Source: a virus. Taken from it: a stretch of DNA of 22,150 nucleotides. The position numbers and the translations under genes were made by a program. Shown here piece after piece: positions 19,909 through 22,150 of this stretch (positions are counted from its first letter, which is position 1; every line of letters begins with the position of its first letter). The stretch spans positions 1 to 22,150 of the IMG/VR virus record IMGVR_UViG_3300025121_000143; one strand, 5' to 3'. The notes under the pieces were generated by a model. The model was not told the origin of the DNA. It saw only the letters and a program-made list of their open reading frames with translations, and searched no databases.

Positions 19909-20623
19909 TTATCTTCTCCATTGAACTACAAATTTTTGTATACGAGCAATAAACATTTGGTTTTAAAATACTACAAAAAATACACCTAGAAGGAAGCTTG
20001 CCTATTTTTAAATATTCTAAGACAGAAAATAACTTAGCATAAAGTTGCTTTATTAATTCTTTGTCTAAAGTACAATGCAAAGCTACAAACTCTTGATCGT
20101 CTTTATTTTCGTATACTAACAAACCATTATTAATACCAGTAATATCCATATACACTTGTAATTGTGATATATGCTCTGGCTTTCCCACCTTTGTTTTATA
20201 TATTTGTTTAAAACCGTATGAATGTATAGATTTAAGTTCACAAACAAATAATGTATTAGAAATATTTAATATCGCATCTAGTCTTCCTGAAATAGGCGGC
20301 TCATCTTTTTTTACAACTATTTCTTTGCCAGACAAAATATTAGCATTTTCAAAATAAACCCCATAACGCTCATGCATATCATTGCCATTGTCAAACTTTC
20401 TTAAAGTCTGCGCAGGTATAGGCGCCTGTTCTAACCCAATCATAGAAAAATATAATTGTCTCTCAGTGTCTGATATCCCAGAAGCAGAAAACTCTGTTCT
20501 AACTTTAGGAGTATTAATTTTTTGACACTTAAATATAGAATCATCAATAAGTTTTTTAAAGTTATCAGTTTCAAAATTTAAGCTCTCATTTTTGATTGTT
20601 TTAAGAAGATTTTTTATACTCAA
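19901..20623 (-). CDS. Cas4/RecB-like PD-(D/E)XK nuclease
   Basis: A 240-residue protein. The nuclease core shows DMHERYG (H84-E85), SGRLDAIL (D116), FVCELKS (E129, K131) and SQLQVYMDITG (Q154, Y158), the ordered motifs of Cas4/RecB-type exonucleases. Four Cys near the C-terminus (C214, C217, C226, C232) could hold an Fe-S cluster. The N-terminal Cys that normally completes it is missing: the expected spot reads SASGISDTERQL. The start is TTG 20623, 4 bases after the upstream stop. The enzyme probably resects or trims DNA ends in recombination. Its neighbours include an AAA+ ATPase and a resolvase. Confidence 0.83.
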   Translation of the reverse strand: MSIKNLLKTIKNESLNFETDNFKKLIDDSIFKCQKINTPKVRTEFSASGISDTERQLYFSMIGLEQAPIPAQTLRKFDNGNDMHERYGVYFENANILSGKEIVVKKDEPPISGRLDAILNISNTLFVCELKSIHSYGFKQIYKTKVGKPEHISQLQVYMDITGINNGLLVYENKDDQEFVALHCTLDKELIKQLYAKLFSVLEYLKIGKLPSRCIFCSILKPNVYCSYTKICSSMEKINE

Positions 20624-20627
20624 AGGT

Positions 20628-20831
20628 TTACTTCAACACTTTTTCTACTATTTCTATTATATTCCCACAAATCCCCTTAAGTTCTTCCCATTTAGGTTTT
20701 ACACCGTGAGTTCTAGCAGAATCCTTAACACTACCTAGCATTTTATCCCATTTTTCAGCCTCAATTCCCAAATATTCCAAAAATGACTTATCATCCCATT
20801 CAAAACGTACTTTAGTTAATTTTTTACTCAT
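20628..20831 (-). CDS. Small hypothetical protein
   Basis: A 67-residue mixed protein (LTKVRFEWDDKSFLEYLGIE; WDKMLGSVKDSARTHG; a helical end IIEIVEKVLK). No family is recognised. AGGTG lies 5 bases before ATG 20831, and the spacing to both neighbours is only a few bases. It belongs to the DNA-processing block by position only. Confidence 0.68.
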   Translation of the reverse strand: MSKKLTKVRFEWDDKSFLEYLGIEAEKWDKMLGSVKDSARTHGVKPKWEELKGICGNIIEIVEKVLK

Positions 20832-20834
20832 AAA

Positions 20835-21314
20835 TCACCTGCTTGTTTTTAATTCTAAATCACGCCTAGTAAGTTCTCTAGATATACAATCTGCTTGTAT
20901 TTGGTACATATCTAACAAACGCAACAAAGCTTTTATTTTAGATTCTTTTTCTATTAGTTGTACTTGTACTTTTTTAAAAGCAACATTATTTACTATAGTA
21001 TTAGAAATGAGAAAGTCCTTAGTACTTTTCTTCTCCTGTTTTTTCTCTAATTCGAAAGCTGTGTTATTAACGCCCAAGTCAAATGATTTCTTCAGTATAT
21101 TATATTCCAATTCTTCATGAGATAACAATCGCAAACAATAAGACCTCCAAGCAGCTAATTTAAACATCCATCGACCAATTTCAATTAAAGAAGATTTTGT
21201 AACCTCTTCAGGAAAAGCATATTTCTCACCAAATGAAGAAGGCTCCTTTGGCAAAGATAACGACTCTAAAGATTTTGTGACTTCTAATATACTAGTTGAA
21301 TAATTATTTTCCAT
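20835..21314 (-). CDS. Helical phage protein of unknown function
   Basis: A 159-residue, largely helical protein. IEIGRWMFKLAAWRSYCLRL (about 45-64) and a C-terminal ADCISRELTRRDLELKTSR are the notable parts. I recall phage proteins of this size, found next to Cas4-like nucleases and ATPases, that end in a similar S-R-E-(L/I)-(T/S)-R-R motif; their function is unknown. ATG 21314 lies 6 bases after the ATPase stop and lacks a clear ribosome site. A role as a recombination or replication cofactor is inference. Confidence 0.72.
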   Translation of the reverse strand: MENNYSTSILEVTKSLESLSLPKEPSSFGEKYAFPEEVTKSSLIEIGRWMFKLAAWRSYCLRLLSHEELEYNILKKSFDLGVNNTAFELEKKQEKKSTKDFLISNTIVNNVAFKKVQVQLIEKESKIKALLRLLDMYQIQADCISRELTRRDLELKTSR

Positions 21315-21320
21315 AGCTTT

Positions 21321-22142
21321 TTACTTTTTTAAGCCAAATTTTATGTGAGAACTCTGTATTGGCTTTTTTAATCTTCTCATTTCATACACTTCAGCCAAAG
21401 AATATTCTCTATGCAATATATCAAAGGGTATCATGTCTTTAACTTTATCATAAGATAAGTTATTGACTTCTATATGTGCTAAACATCTTCCAGGACGAAT
21501 TATTGCGGGATCAATTTTGCTAATGTCATAATTAAACGAGATTATGATAATTGAATCAGCTAACAGTGATAAAAACCCCTCAGTTAAATTTAGTAAATTT
21601 GATCTAGCATCCATATACTGAGAAGACGCTTCAATAGACACTAAGTCCCCAACATCTTCAAATACAAAGCATGACCTTCTAAATTGAGTAATTACATTAG
21701 TTAATAGATCAGCTTCAATAAAAAATTGTGTGGGTGGAAGACATGCAATAGCTCTTCTGCCCTTATTTTTCATTTCTGTAAGAATTGAGCGTATTAAATA
21801 GCTCTTTCCAGTTCCCACTGGTCCGTTTATTAATACTAAACCATGAGACGCACTGCTCATATCTACTAAGAGAGTGTTAATTTTTTCAATAACTTTAGAA
21901 TCATAGTTTACTTTTATATCATCTAATAATATTGGATCAAAAGATCTTGTTTTATAAGTAACTCCGTGCTTACTTGGTGAAGCAAACACTATAGGAATAC
22001 CTTTACCCGCATGCAAATTATCTGTAATATCAAAATTAAACTTTCTTAATATTTTTAAAAGATTCTCTACATCTACATAGTGGACAAAATCTATAACACA
22101 ATCTAGACAATAAATATTATTTTTAGCGTCTAGAAAACTCAT
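21321..22142 (-). CDS. AAA+ ATPase
   Basis: A 273-residue protein. An N-terminal region of about 95 residues with one CxxC (C12, C15) precedes the ATPase core: Walker A GPVGTGKS (107-114), Walker B CFVFED (158-163), sensor-1 IIIISFNYD (N204) and an arginine-bearing IIRPGRCLAHIEV (R217, R220). The F-E-D and R-P-G-R elements are typical of classical AAA proteins rather than helicases or RecA-like ATPases. It may remodel a protein or load a partner on DNA, in line with the nuclease and resolvase genes that follow. ATG 22142 leaves only 8 bases to the window edge. Confidence 0.85.
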   Translation of the reverse strand: MSFLDAKNNIYCLDCVIDFVHYVDVENLLKILRKFNFDITDNLHAGKGIPIVFASPSKHGVTYKTRSFDPILLDDIKVNYDSKVIEKINTLLVDMSSASHGLVLINGPVGTGKSYLIRSILTEMKNKGRRAIACLPPTQFFIEADLLTNVITQFRRSCFVFEDVGDLVSIEASSQYMDARSNLLNLTEGFLSLLADSIIIISFNYDISKIDPAIIRPGRCLAHIEVNNLSYDKVKDMIPFDILHREYSLAEVYEMRRLKKPIQSSHIKFGLKK

Positions 22143-22150
22143 TTCAGTAT

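Noticed and set aside
1-22150. tRNA genes, CRISPR arrays, integrase/attachment sites, rho-independent terminators
   Set aside because: I found no cloverleaf with a T-loop, no regularly spaced repeats, no recombinase gene and no stem followed by a U-run at gene ends. Absence by eye is not proof; a covariance-model scan would settle the RNAs.

Overview
This window is a gene-dense, AT-rich stretch of a tailed double-stranded DNA phage (Caudoviricetes type) or a prophage of one. Every supported gene lies on the minus strand, so reading runs from position 22150 to 1. Genes abut or overlap by a few bases (ATGA, TAATG), which is typical of long co-transcribed and translationally coupled phage operons. 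The standard genetic code fits: UGA ends several genes in ATGA overlaps. The host cannot be named from the sequence. No tRNA, rRNA, CRISPR array, integrase or IS element was seen.

Layout in transcription order. (1) 22142-18380, DNA-processing block: AAA+ ATPase, helical protein, Cas4/RecB-like PD-(D/E)XK nuclease with a Cys cluster, small unknowns, a treble-clef-like Zn protein and a RuvC-like resolvase. (2) 18387-15121: adenosylcobalamin-type (class II) ribonucleotide reductase interrupted by a 377-residue intein carrying an HNH endonuclease. (3) 15108-10591, packaging block: small conserved genes, terminase small subunit, and a terminase large subunit in two genes. The ATPase half carries a 122-residue mini-intein in its Walker B motif. 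The nuclease half lies 1.3 kb downstream, behind an HD phosphohydrolase, an RNase H-like protein and a membrane-anchored zinc-finger protein. (4) 10581-7159: small Zn proteins, a DHH/DHHA1 phosphoesterase, and a 551-residue fusion of a PI4K/HipA-like kinase domain to a phage MuF head-morphogenesis domain. (5) 7166-4263: mostly small Cys-rich proteins, then an HTH-containing MRE11-like metallophosphoesterase. (6) 4276-2750: a free-standing HNH endonuclease inserted at the 3' end of the phosphoesterase gene, the displaced original 3' end of that gene, a coiled-coil protein, a frameshifted DUF4326 gene, a near-consensus sigma70 promoter, and a segment that could be a structured leader RNA or a decayed small gene. 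(7) 2746-1: HK97 gp10-like neck/tail protein and small virion-associated proteins. A further gene runs off the left edge.

The main points of interest are four. First, three homing-type elements lie within about 14 kb, and one appears to have replaced the 3' end of its target gene, with the original end still legible downstream. Second, the terminase large subunit is split exactly between its two domains. Third, the kinase-MuF fusion is an unusual domain combination. Fourth, the promoter and folded segment around 2751-2996 is not explained by ordinary genes. All functional calls rest on motif recognition by eye; no database search was run.
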